Assembly: GCF_018812025.1 (NCBI RefSeq)
Contig: NC_063061.1
Location: 82,501 to 146,500 of the forward strand
Source of the DNA: Megalobrama amblycephala
Taxonomy: Eukaryota; Chordata; Actinopteri; Cypriniformes; Xenocyprididae
Length of the DNA: 64,000 bases
Reading direction: 5' to 3'
In this document: positions 32,293 through 45,500 of the stretch, in pieces
Layout: every line of letters starts with the position of its first letter
How positions within the stretch are numbered: the stretch's first letter is position 1
Program-made: the position numbers and the translations under genes
The notes under the pieces: model-generated
What the model was told of the DNA's origin: nothing
Seen by the model: only the letters and a program-made list of their open reading frames with translations
Database searches by the model: none

Positions 32293-33254
32293 TTAAAGGT
32301 GCCCTCGAATGAAAAATTGAATTTATCTTGGCATAGTTGAATAACAAGAGTTCAGTACATGGAAATGACATACAGTGAGTCTCAAACTCCATTGCTTCCT
32401 CTTTCTTATGTAAATCTCATTTGTTTAAAAGACTTCCGGAAAACAGGCGGATCTCAACATAACACCGACTGTTACATAACAGTCGGGATCATTAATATGT
32501 ACGCCCCCAATATTTGCATATGCCAGCTCATGTTCGAGCATTAGACAAGGAAAGGCAGTATTAACGTCTGGATCTGTGCACAGACAAGGTAAGCAAGCAA
32601 GAATAACAGCGAAAAATGACAGATGGAGCAATAATAACTGACATGATCCATGATAGCATGATATTTTTAGTGATATTTGTAAATTGTCTATCTAAATGTT
32701 TTGTTAGCATGTTGCTAATGTACTGTTAAATGTGGTTAAAGTTACCATCGTTTCTTACTGTATTCACGGAGACAAGAGCCGTCGCTATTTTCATTTTTAA
32801 ACACTTGCAGTCTGTATAATTCATAAACACAACTTTATTCTTTATAAATCTCTCCAACAGTGTAGCATTAGCCGTTAGCCACGGAGCATAGCCTTAAACT
32901 CATTCAGAATCAAATGTAAACATCAAAATAAATACTTTACTCACATGATTCGATGTATGCACACAGCATGCATGACGAACATCTTGTAAAGATCCATTTG
33001 AGGGTTATATTAGCTGTGTGAACTTTGTAAATGCGCTGTAATATAGTCGAGAGCTCGTGTGGCAGGGAGTGCGCGATTTAAAGGGGCCGCAGCCTGAATC
33101 AGTGCATAGTTAATGATGCCCCAAAATAGGCAGTTAAAAAAATTAATAAAAAAAAATCTATGGGGTATTTTGAGCTGAAACTTCACAGACACATTCAGGA
33201 GACACCTTAGACTTATATCACATCTTGTGAAAAAACATTCTTGGGCACCTTTAA
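32293..33254. mobile_element. TTAA-type element, full-length copy
   Basis: Termini TTAAAGGTGCCCTCGAATGA and TTGGGCACCTTTAA. A partial copy lies at 35834-36612. It has no protein-coding content; open frames are short and unlike the known families. The copy lies just downstream of the ARAP gene's polyadenylation site. Confidence 0.75.
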
Positions 33255-33417
33255 AAATTGTGAGGCAAGAGCTTCTAGAAACTAAATCCTTATCCCATCA
33301 CTTGAATGTTGACAGTTTTATTCCCAACATTCATGTAGACAAATCTCTGTGTATATCTAAGGGTTCTGCTTCCCCCGTCTGGAAACACACACACCTTGTG
33401 ACTTTTTTTTGAGCACA

Positions 33418-33423
33418 TTTATT
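33418..33423 (-). promoter_or_regulatory. Polyadenylation signal AATAAA for the ARAP gene
   Basis: TTTATT on the plus strand reads AATAAA on the minus strand, 107 bp beyond the stop codon at 33530. Its place supports the short terminal exon as a true gene end. Confidence 0.55.
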
Positions 33424-33529
33424 CACTAATACAAATGCATTGTCATCTAATTCTGAGTTACAATAAAGCATAATACACTCTCTGAATGAATTGAAGTCCA
33501 TCTATGAGAACGCAAGGAGAACCGTCTCT

Positions 33530-33571
33530 TCACAACACTGTGATGAATTCTCCATCTGTCTCCATGTGGTC
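33530..33571 (-). CDS. arap1: ARAP terminal exon
   Basis: After an acceptor (gtgtgcag) the exon codes DHMETDGEFITVL and stops at TGA (33530-33532). Phase 0 fits the previous exon's end (MEIFT). It closes the gene directly after RhoGAP. The reading rests on phase, the stop and the AATAAA at 33418, not on known homology, so an alternative downstream exon beyond the window's recognised sequence is possible. Confidence 0.5.
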   Translation of the reverse strand, partial: DHMETDGEFITVL

Positions 33572-36500
33572 CTGCACACAATGTCAGATGACACACTCAT
33601 TTCTAATGACACAATGAGATGCTCTATCGTGTGTGCGTGCTCACCGTGAAGATCTCCATGTGGCGCACGATCAGCTCTCTGGTGAGTTGTACGACGCTTG
33701 TGTTCATGGCGAGCTCCTGGAACAGCGTGACCACAAATATCACTGCCAGATTATGAGCCGTCATGCGGTTCACCTGACTGTGCGTCTGCACCCTGAGAGC
33801 AGATGGAGACGTATGATTCATGAGAATGCTATATAGTCGAAAAAATACACTTACAATGTATGAAAGTCACTGATACTTCATCCTCTCTAATCAAATGGTG
33901 CTAAATCTTTCCATCAACCTTTTGTGATTTTTAGCAAAGTATAATATTAGCTCCTCTTAAGTGGACACAGGTGTAGTTAATCATATTGTTACATATAGTT
34001 TCAAAAGTTGTATGGTCTCTCCTAGGTTTTGCTTTCTTCACATCTTCAGATTGATGACAAAGTTATCAACCAGATTTTTGCTTCATCACCAAAAAAAGTT
34101 GAAAGCATTTTATCAAAATCAAACATTTAAAAATGAATATATAAATGAAGCATAATTAATGTTTTAATGAAAAAATAGAAAACATGTCTGTTAATAAAAA
34201 TGCCTAAAGTAAGTTTTGGACATTCAAACTTATATTCATATATTCAGATTTCTAAATGTATGTTTACATTTACAACTACATATCCAGTATTGATAACTCT
34301 ATTTTTGGATATATGACTATAAATTGATATCATACATGTGTAGGTGTCCACACAGAGCTGCCAGTGTTGCATGGCTGTCAGGAGGAAGCTGTTTAAGCAG
34401 TTTGCGGTACGTCTGCAGTCTGCGTACTTCATCTGACAGAGCTGGGGATCAATACATAATACATATTTATTTATATACTCTTAACAGTGGGCTCCACAAA
34501 TATGAGCAAAACTGACTGAAAATTTGTGTTTGCAATTTCATCTTTCATTTAAAATATTCACAAAAATCTAACCTTATTAAAGTCCAATATTTGAAAGAAA
34601 AAAATCTTAGATTATCAAAAGCTGTGTTTGTTAGGATGAGGATAATGACAGCTGAGAACAGACGTACCTGCAGCTTTCAGCCAGTGCGGTTTGTGTGTTT
34701 GCGGTATGAGCTCAACATCCTGCCGTAGGATCTGTTTTAGTGCTCCTGAAACATCTAGGATGGAGAGCTCATCTGTTTCCAGAACAGTTCCTTTTGGAGA
34801 AACACGCAGGGCATCGACCAGCTTACCGATATGAGGAGTGATACCACAGCGCCGATACAAACCCTCCACCTTCAACCCTGACACAAACAAAACATCTCCT
34901 TTTACAATTGGTTAAAAATCTGGCTTTGAAAGATAACTTTCATTAAATTAAACCTTTCAGGATATATTTCAGGTTTTAAAATGTGGTCCTGGATGCTGAT
35001 TTGTCAATCCAGCATACCAGCCAGGCTAAATCACACAATATAGTACCACCTACAATATATTCTGACCTTCTGTCTAGAGGAAAGATCTCAATTAATGAAT
35101 TTACTTAATGTTTTAATGAAATGTGTGTCCTAAATATTTTTGTTATGCAATCCCTTGTTGAAGTTCATTTTAGAAAACTTTTAAAAAGCGTGCTTATTAA
35201 GTGGTAACACTTTATAATAACTCACGCTATAAAGCATTAGTTAAGCATTAGTAAATAGTCAATTCATAATTTTAATAGACATTAGTAAGCCATTTATAAA
35301 TACAGCTATAAATGCTTTATTCTTGATTTATAAGCATATCTATAATGAGTTTAATAATTGTATTTTCATACTTTTAATGATCAGTATTAAGAATTACATT
35401 ATTTAGGAATTGTCAGTGGTTCATAAGATCATTTAAAAAGTGTAAGTAAATGATTAATAAAATATTTAAATGTATATTTATGCATCTTATTATTTAGACA
35501 TACAGTAATAGTTACTTAGTGTGTTAATAAATGCTTTATTAACACATTTCTAGTGTCAAAACTACCTCAGTACATAAACACTTTAAAACATTAGAGAACA
35601 GCAGTGCAGAAGATCAGTGAATCTTTAAATCTCATTTATAAAAGCTTCACAAAGCATAAACAGTCCTCACTTTAGATGAGCTCACAAAAATAGTTAACTG
35701 ACTGCTTCTAAATGTTTTATAATTCTTAATTTAGAAATGATAAATTGATTATTAATAAAGTATGAAAATACAATTATTAAACACATTATAGATATGCTTA
35801 TAAATAGAATAAAGCATTTATAGCTGTATTTATATTACGTAACAGTCGGGATCATTAATATGTACGCCCCCAATATTTGCATATGCCAGCTCATGTTCAA
35901 GGTATTACACAAGGGCAGCCAGTATTAACGTCTGGATCTGTGCACAGCTGAATCATCAGACTAGGTAAGCAAGCAAGAACAATAGCGAAAAATGGCAGAT
36001 GGAGCAATAATAACTGACATGATCCATGATAACATGATATTTTTAGTGATATTTGTAAATTGTCTTTTGTTAGCATGTTGCTAATGTACTGTTAAATGTG
36101 GTTAAAGTTACCATCGTTTATTACTTTATTCACGGAGACAAGACTGACGTTATTTTCAATTTTTAAACACTTGCAGTCTGTGTAATGCATAAACACAACT
36201 TCATTTTTTATAAATCTCTCCAACAGTGTGTAATGTTAGCTTTAGCCACGGAGCACTATCAAACTCATTCAGAATCAAATGTAAACATCCAAAAAAATAC
36301 CATACTTATGCGATTAGACATGCTGCATGACGAACAGTTTCTAAAGATCCATTTTGAGGGTTATGTTAGCTGTGTGAACTTTCTTTATGCTGTTTAAGGC
36401 AAGCGCGAGCTCCGGGGGCGGGGAGCACGAGAATTTAAAGGGGCCGCAGCCTGAATCGGCGCATATTTAATGATGCCCCAAAATAGGCAGTTAAAAAAAA

Positions 36501-39500
36501 TGAATAAAAAACAATCTATAGGGTATTTTGAGCTGAAACTTCACAGACACATTCAGGGGACACCTTAGACTTATATTACATCTTTTGAAAACACGTTCTA
36601 CGGCACCTTTAATGGAGCACTAGGAACAGGGAAAATCACCAGGAAAATAACCTACAAACACCACATATTAGCCGATTACGCTCACCTCCAATGTATTATA
36701 GTAATATGACCCGTTGTGCTCTGTCTCACTGCCTGTATACACTTTTGTGTCCTTAAACATTCATTTTTTGGGGTCGACAGCTTATAAAAACTTAGTTCTG
36801 GGTTTTTTAGCTTGTTTGCTCTACACCATTTCACATAGCAGATTTTAGACATGAACGAAATGACGAGGAGGCAGCCTCATGCTATACAAAGTCAATGGAG
36901 ACTGCTGGATTGTTTTCCCCTCCGGTGCGGGTGTGTCCTAAATGCGCTCTGCCTCTATAAGGCACCTGAGGTTTTACTATATATAGCCAAACTGAAGCTG
37001 CATGCATTCCATGCTGTTCTCAAAACCTGAAAAAACATGAAACTCAAAACCTGTATAACTCCAGGCAGTCACTCACCGTACTGTGTGATGTGAGATATAC
37101 ACCTGTCTATAGAACACGGCACAGAGCCTGACCGCTGCGGTCCGTCCGTCGTTGAGCACACCGCCCTCTGCACGAGCTCATACCACTTCAGACAGCTGTG
37201 CTCCAGCTCAAACTGCATATGTAACGTCCTGCAGGAAACAGACTGTGAGGTATACTGATATACATCAAACCCACAAATCCTGTACGCACAGTATAATGGC
37301 CAAATGTTCAGTTGTTTATTTTAAAAGTCACCTTCTTGTAGAATTGTTATGCATTAAACACTGCTGGTGTCATAATGGTCACCGACACGAAGATGTACTT
37401 TTAATTTCATCAAGCTCTCTAAAAATTTCCTTACAGATCCTCAATGATCAAAATAATGAGCAAGTTCTTTCAGGTTAATTTTGGTTCTGCCACAAAAGAA
37501 TGAATGGGCGAGTTGTTTACTTTGTAATTACCCTCACAAATTACCCTTAATAAATTACCCTTTTATTAAGTAAACTCATGTATATATCAAGTTCATGTAT
37601 ATTTTCCAAGTATAGGCTACTAAGTAGTATTTACTATGTAGTAAGTATAATAAAATCAATTTACAAGTATAGTATACTTATAAGTGTACTATTTCAGTAT
37701 ATCTTGATACAACTGCACAATTTCTAGTTTATTAAAATCTAAGTGTAACAGTAGTAGACTCTTTTTCTATTGCAACAATACTGTAAACTATAAGTAAACT
37801 ATAATATAAACTATAACTTTTAGGTATACTGTTAGTTTACTTGCCATACTTCTAGCCCACTTTCTAATTTATGAAAGTACATTTTGAAGTATACACTATA
37901 GGGCTGCAACGATTAATCGCGATTAATCGCTTGCAAAATAAAAGTCTGTGTTTACGTAATATATATATATATATGTGTGTATTCTGTGTATAATTATGTA
38001 TATATAAATACACACACATTCATGTATATATTTAAGAAAAATGTTATATTTATACATAAAATATTTGTTTATATGTAATATAAAATATATATAAATATAT
38101 ATATTTATAATACATGCATATATTTCTAAACTTTATACCTGTATGTGTGTGTATCTATATATACATAATTATTATACACAGAACACACACATATATATTA
38201 CGTAAACACAGACTTTTATTTTGCAAACGATTAATCGCGATTAATCGTTGCAGCCCTACTATGTACTAACAGTTTTTGTTCTGAAGTATACTAAGTTTTC
38301 TTTAAGTGAACTTATCATATTTATAGTTTACTCGCATTGTGAATGAAATCCCAAAGCTGACTTGTTACATTAAGAGATTTTCCTCCATTGATTGAAAACA
38401 ACTGGTCATTTTCTCAGTTATTCTTAGTAGTAGTAGTATTGTAGTGCACATTAATAATTTGAATTTATTTTCCCTTTTTTGCAAACTCAAGTTTGAATTT
38501 TATTTACCAAAAATAGTTTTTTCACTATTAGTTTTCATCTTCATTATCTTCATAAAGTTATCATAAACTTTTTTGTGTAGAATAATAACACTGATTCACA
38601 CGCCTGTTATGATCAAAAACTAAATTTGGGTTGCATTTTATTTTACAGTATGTGGACTTACGTGTACTTAACTAAGAAAGTAATATAAGGTAACTACATG
38701 AGCTAAAGTTAGGTTTAAGGGTAGGTTCAGGTTTAGTACCTAGTTATTACCCATTGTAATTACTATAATAAATATATAGTATGTACATGGGGAACAGGAC
38801 TGTAAAATAAAGTGCTACCAAAATTTGCATGCGCCTGCCCTGTCAGGGCCGCCTGCAGGATTCTCATCTTTGCTGAAACCTGCAGACACCTAGAGGCCGG
38901 AACAGGTACTGTTCAACAGAAGGCTATATGATTTTAGGTTTTGTTCTTGCGTTAAATTGCTTCTTTTAAATTGTTTTTCTATATCAACATGTGCTAGACT
39001 ATCATCTTTGACCATTGCTTTTTTTTAGCCGAAAAGCTGGTGATGTCAGGGTATGCAGTGTGTATACTTAGTGTACAGGCAGGGGTGCTACTGGTGTCTA
39101 CGATAGGTCTTAAAGAGATAGTTCACCCAAAAATGAAAATCTGATGTTTATCTGCTTACCCCCAGGGGATTCAAGATGTAGGTGACTTTGTTTCTTCAGT
39201 AGAACACAAATTATGATTTTTAACTCCAACCGTTGCCGTCTGTCAGTCGTATAATGCATGTCAATGGGAACTTCGTCTATAAGAGTCAAAAAAACATGCA
39301 CAGACAAATCCAAATGAAACCCTGCGGCTCGTGACGACACATTGATGTCCTAAGACATGAAACGATCGGTTTGTGCGAGAAACTGAACAGTATTTATATC
39401 ATTTTTTTACCTCTAATACACCACTATGTCCAACTCCCTTGAGCATCTGGTTGGTGAGATCTGAAGGCTCTCTGACAACAGAAGTGATCTCTCACACTCA

Positions 39501-42500
39501 TTGAAGTATAAGCCCGAGAGATCATTTCCGTCATCAGAACGTGTTTTCAGACCTCACACACCGGATGTGCACTTGGGCATAGTGGTGTATTAGAGGTAAA
39601 AAAATTATATAAATACTGTTTGGTTTTTCACACAAAATGATAATTTCATGTCTTAGGACATCACGAGCCACAGGGTTTCATTTGGATTTGTCTGTGCATG
39701 TCTTTTTGACTCTTATAAATGGAGTTCCCATTGACATGCATTATACGACTGACAGACGGCAACGGTTGGAGTTAAAAATCATCATTTGTGTTCTACTGAA
39801 GAAACAAAGTCACCTACATCTTGGATGCCCTGGGAGTAAGCAGATAAACATCAAATTTTCATTTTTGGGTGAACTATCCCTTTAAGACACAGTCCATGGG
39901 TGCACAAATGCCTGTCAGAGACACTGACCTTTCAGCAAACTCCAGCAGGATGCAGTTATCGGAGTGCTGCAGATCTACAAAAAAAGAAACATTATTTTAA
40001 TGACTTTATTATGACAGTAGTTGATAAACTGATGGGAGGTGCGATACTTACGGCAACGTGTTTGAGCGCCCAGAAACACTGTGTCTCTGGAGCTGTGCTC
40101 CTTTGTGTGTATGGTCATCTCTCCTTCCTGAAGGGTGCACCACACTTCAGCACACTGCAGAGCAGCACCCTCCCGTATAGACGCTCTGGACACGGCACAA
40201 ACTCCCACCAGATCGTCATCCACCACTACACCCGCAAGCACAACCTATACACAGGACATTCTCTTCAGTCACTGCTGTACTGGTATTTACATATTTACTA
40301 GCAAAAAATGCTAATATGTATCAACTAGGAAAGAAATGTTGTTTGAGGTTGTTAACCACATTACCTTCATGATATGCAACATGTGACCAAGGAGGGTGTT
40401 TCGTTCATCTGCGGAGCAAGTCAGTCTGTCTGTCAAAGTTAACACCTCAAACGCATGGGTTTGCCTATAAACGGAATGGTAAGTGTTAATAAATTTGAAT
40501 TTCACAAATTACTCTTTTCCACAGAACAAAAAGATTGTTCTGCACAACAAAATATATGTAAGAGAAACTCCAAAGTAAGTGGGCTGTTGTTCTGAATATC
40601 AGAACAGCTGTGAATCGGCATTCAAATAGTTTAATGCACAGCTAGCCGTGGATTATCTCTTAATTGTTATATGGTCTTTTGCTATTCCAGCCTCTAACTA
40701 TGAGTATGCCTGCCCAGTGATGGTCATCGGGGGAATTTTGCCACATTTGTGGAGTGGGTGTTGGTGAATTGCAAGTCTCCGTTCACCATCTTCCCCACTG
40801 AGGAGGGCATCACCAGATACAGAGCCCAGCCAGCAGCCTCCCATGCTTTTATACAGATGAATTATGAGGAAGAGGATATTTCCCTGAGTCTCCCATCCCC
40901 CTGGTCCTGCCCAGCTCCAAGTCTCCTTCGTCTCTGCTGGTCCCATGCAGCTCTAAGTCTCCTGCATCTCCGCTGGTCCTATCCAGCTCCAAGTTTCCTT
41001 TGTCTCTGCTGGTCCTGCCCAGCTCCAAATCTCCTGCATCCCTGCTGGTCCCATCCAGCTTCAAGTCTCCTGTGTCTCCGATGGTCCCACCCAGGCTCCC
41101 TCTCCCACCTCCTCTACCCAAGAAGCTAGCCCTTTGGCCCCGCCTCTGCTGGTTCCCTATAGTCCCTCGGCCCCCCATTCCGTTGATTCCACTCTGCTGC
41201 GTGGATCAGCCTTGGGTCTTCCGGTCTCCATCTCCACCTTGGCAAGGGGATTCCCTGGCTCCGCTTCCAGCTGCCAAGCCCGTCACTCCAATTCGGCTCG
41301 TTAACCAGCCAGCGCAACCTTGGCTTCTCCCTCCCTCGGCTCCACCTAGAGGCGTTGTACTTATGAGTCCGCCGGGCTCCATCATCCCTCCAGCTCTGCC
41401 TTGGTCAGTCGTCACTCTGCCTGGGCCACAGACTTCCAGGCCTTCAGCTGCGCTTTGTCGCTCCACCCCTTCAGCTCCATCAGGCTCTACCTTCCCTCTG
41501 GCTCGTCCTTGGTCCTCAGTCCCACTGGCTCCACCTCAGTCCTATGGCACCCTGGCTTTACCTTTGACGCTCGACAATGCTTCTCCTCGGCCTCCAGATC
41601 CATCTGTGTCGCTTTGTCTCATTGGCTCTTCGGCTCCCCCTGGGTCTCCACTTCCGTCTTGCTCAGTCTCAGTTTGTCGTCTCCCTGGTTCCGCCTGCCA
41701 AGTCTCCACCATGGCTCGTCCCTCCCTCGACTCTGCCGTGGGGCTTTGCCCTGGCTGTGCTCTGGGGTCCCACCTGGGTCCTTCCACCACTGCCCTGGTT
41801 TCTCAGACAGTCATATCCTCATGTGTCTTACTCTTCACTAGCCCCTCATCCACCTCATAAGCCCCGGTGTATGTTTAGTTTCATTGAGTTTTGATTTCAT
41901 TTTCCCTGTTCCTGATTTGCCTGTGTTTCATGGACATTATTAGTTTCCATGGTTTCAAATTTATCACGGACCTGTTTCTTTTCCAGTTAATCACCTCAAT
42001 CTGTGTATTTAAGCCCTTAGTTCCTTTCAGTTCTTTGAGTCATGTTTATGTTAATATTTAGTTTCCTTGTTGGTTTTCTCATGAGTATTCTCCTTGTTTA
42101 TTAAAAGAACTAATAAACAAATCTATTCAGATTTGTGCTTGCTTATCTACACGTTACATCCACATTGTTTTTTTTTTTTATAAACTAAATTTACACATTA
42201 AATTAAAGGCCCTAAAATACACAATGTGTCTAAACACAGGTTTATTCATATGATGATATCTGTAGACAGTATAGTAGACAATATTTATGTGTAGACATTA
42301 AATATTTGTAAAACACTAACAAATATGAGCTTACCCTGCAGAGCAGTCAAACACTGAGATGACCTCTGTTAAATCCAGCACATCACAGGCAGCAGACTCA
42401 TTCCCCTGAGAGAATAAGAAACGTTCATCATCCAGCTTTCCATGGAGTTCTTCTACACAGGTGGAAATGAGAGAAAAAACACAAATGATGTAGCAGTGCC

Positions 42501-45500
42501 ATTATTTTAATCAAAGTAGCTTGATAAAACTGATTCAGCATTGATTCTGCTCTCAATACAAAAATCTAAAAGTGTACTGCATTCTTACCCATCTGTTCCT
42601 CTGTATGTCTTGTTTGCTCAAAGTCTGGTGCCTCTTTAAAACAGAGCAACATGAATTAAAAACATCTTCAATTCATACAAAAAATTGAGAATATTACACA
42701 TACATTAGATAATGAACAAAAGGGTTCAGGTTACACTTCAAGATCAAGACAAAAATGTATATTTTGCAAAGATTCTAAAGATCAGTTTTGTATTGTGACA
42801 TTATTTTTAAGGAACAGCACCATTATTAGCACCCCTAGAGATTCTTAACAGTAACAATCTAACTAAAGTAATACCCATTAATTCTGTACATTTTTTAAGC
42901 TGAGCGAATAGAAACATTTAAGTGCTAAATAATGACTCCCTGTTTCATGGTATATAAATGAGTTGACATATACAATATGTCTTTCAATTATTTGAATTTT
43001 ATGAAAGGTAAATTTTTTTTTTTTTTTTTTAATTTTAGAATTCTCCTTTTGCTCCTGTTTATCAAGGGTACATAGATATTGTACTTAATTGTCATGAAAT
43101 AATGTCACAATGCAAATGATCTGAATGGTTTTAAAATAGACTTAAAAAGGGGTTAAAATGTGCCATGGAAAACTGTTAGATGGTAAATAAACACTTGCTG
43201 ATACACTAGGAATTTAATTTGCCCTCATCAGGACTCAACTAACCCACAAACTCATTATGTCGGAGTAGTTCTGTCTGTAGTGCCTGTCCATAACTCTCTG
43301 CCACGCTGATGGCGGAGTGAAGCTCTGGATCTGTGGTGCTGCACGAAACTTTTGCTCCAGAACACAGCAGAGAAAGAGTCTCTTCCACATTAGGACCACA
43401 CACCACCTCACGCAACCTCTGAAGAGCACCAGAACATAATGCAGTGATCAACATGGGATAGGTCTGAAACCAAAAAGATGGCAGGGTGCTTTTTTCACTT
43501 CCAGACCTGGTCAAGCAGTTTTTGGCTTGCGGCGAGCGGGTGAGCTTTGTGGTAAAGTCCTTTGCGGTACTTGGCTAGAATAAATTCCACCCTCTGATCT
43601 GGTGAGACATCAGGTCTGATCTGCTCCGCTGGAGGGATGTTGTGACCCCACACACTCTTGGCAGCTTTATTGCCATACAGCACAAACAACTGAAAAACAA
43701 AACATTTGCATCTGTTGTTAAAAGACTATTAAACACCTATGACACCATAAAACACTTTTTTATGTCATTGTTAAAAAAAATATAAAAATAAAAAACAATA
43801 TCATACATTATTTTGAATTTTAGTAAAAAAAAAAAAAACACTTGGGCATAAATTCAGGTTGATTGGGCAACATGTTCTTCAACCAATACGACCATATAGG
43901 TCATTTGTCACTTCCCTGAAATACGACCCATAGGTGCGTTTACTAAAGTGGCGCCCCTATCGACCCATATGAGCATTTGCTAAAGTTGCGCCCCTCTCGA
44001 AATATGGTCAATTGGTAGAGCATTGCAATAACAATATGCAATCATGTGATCATGCGATCGTGGGTTCGATCCCAGGGAACACATGTGCTCATAAAGAGTA
44101 TATGCACTATAAATCACTAAGGGCAGGTTTAGGGATGGGGTGGGTGTAGTCGTTAATATATATATTTTTTTTTGCTAAAAGGAAATAGGAGAAATAGTGT
44201 AAAAACTCCACACATTGCATTTAAATGGACATTAAACAGACATTTTGATTGGTAACAACAGTCATACGTCATTTCATGACGACAGATGTAACACGACACT
44301 GTCATTATTTTTACGCCAGCTAGAGGGCGCATGACTTTAAACAAATATATGGTGCTTGAAAAATGACCTATAGGGTCGTTTTTTTGGAGGACAGTCTCTG
44401 ATTGGGACACTTTTCACCACTATGCTGACTAGGGAAAAGGTATACCAATCAATCTGAATTTACAGATTTTTAAAAACAGCATAGGAACCTTGCTAGACAG
44501 ACCTACTACGAGCTTCAAGATTGTTAAATTAATTATATATGCTAGAATCAAGTGCAAATTAGTAGAAGGTCATTAAAGAAAAAGGCCACACCTTATATAA
44601 ACCTCAATCATCCATAATGTCAAAAATCAAAAGAGCTGCCAAATCTACTGAGAAAAGAAGGTTTGACAGTCTGCTCCAATCGAGCTATCCCACCAAATTC
44701 AACCCAAGAGCAGAGCACAACATGCCTTAAGGGTTATTCACAAACCAACAACCATCAGATTATAGCATGTCATTTCTTGGACATAACCGGACAAATTCCA
44801 AATGAAGACGTTCATACAGTGAAAACAACAGCCAACCAAAGGCAACCCATTGTGACGGGGTATCACCCTGTTCTGACAAATCATATTTGATACATATGAA
44901 AGCTTTAATCCCTGAATAGTGAACGAGAAACTGGCGTGGCACACCTTTTGATGTGACAATTGTCTGAAGTCTGTGTAGAATCATGCCATCTCAATGGCAG
45001 ATGGCGTAAGCATTGAGTCACTGATGCTTCATAAAGGAGCGATCATGCCATCACAATTCAGAGTTTCCCACAAATGAAGCATAGAGGAACTGAGGAGTAT
45101 GGCTGGCCACACTGTGTCTTGTTCCCTATGCAGGGAACCAAGGTAGTCGATACATTCCCTTTCATAGGCTTACTTAATGCTGTGTCAGTATCTGACACCA
45201 TACTACGAAGAGGCCATTCATTTACCAGCCTGTGAAACAGACAGCACAGACTGACAAGGATAAAATTTGATTGAAACAGCTAAAACCTGGAAACATCAAC
45301 ATTATAAAACTTTATAGAAGTGCGAGGAGAGACCCAGTCTGCGACAACACACACATCCTCCAGAGACATACCTCTAGTCAAAGCCATAGAGGAAGCAACA
45401 CCTCTAGTTGAAAGCGGATGAAGTCAAAGAGGGGAAGTAAGCCTACGTGCCTTACAGGCCTTCAAGATTCAATGTGACATCCTTTGCTTAGAAGCCACAG

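Noticed and set aside
39637..39885. Paired mirror-image 76- and 82-codon ORFs as genes
   Set aside because: They are the two arms of one palindromic MITE.
41000..41860. 286-codon Pro-rich protein gene
   Set aside because: Open frames of similar composition occur on both strands, no splice or start context, and the downstream tail resembles repeated LTR-like DNA.
43995..44078. Functional tRNA gene
   Set aside because: B box is good but the acceptor and anticodon arms do not pair convincingly; it lies inside a repeat.
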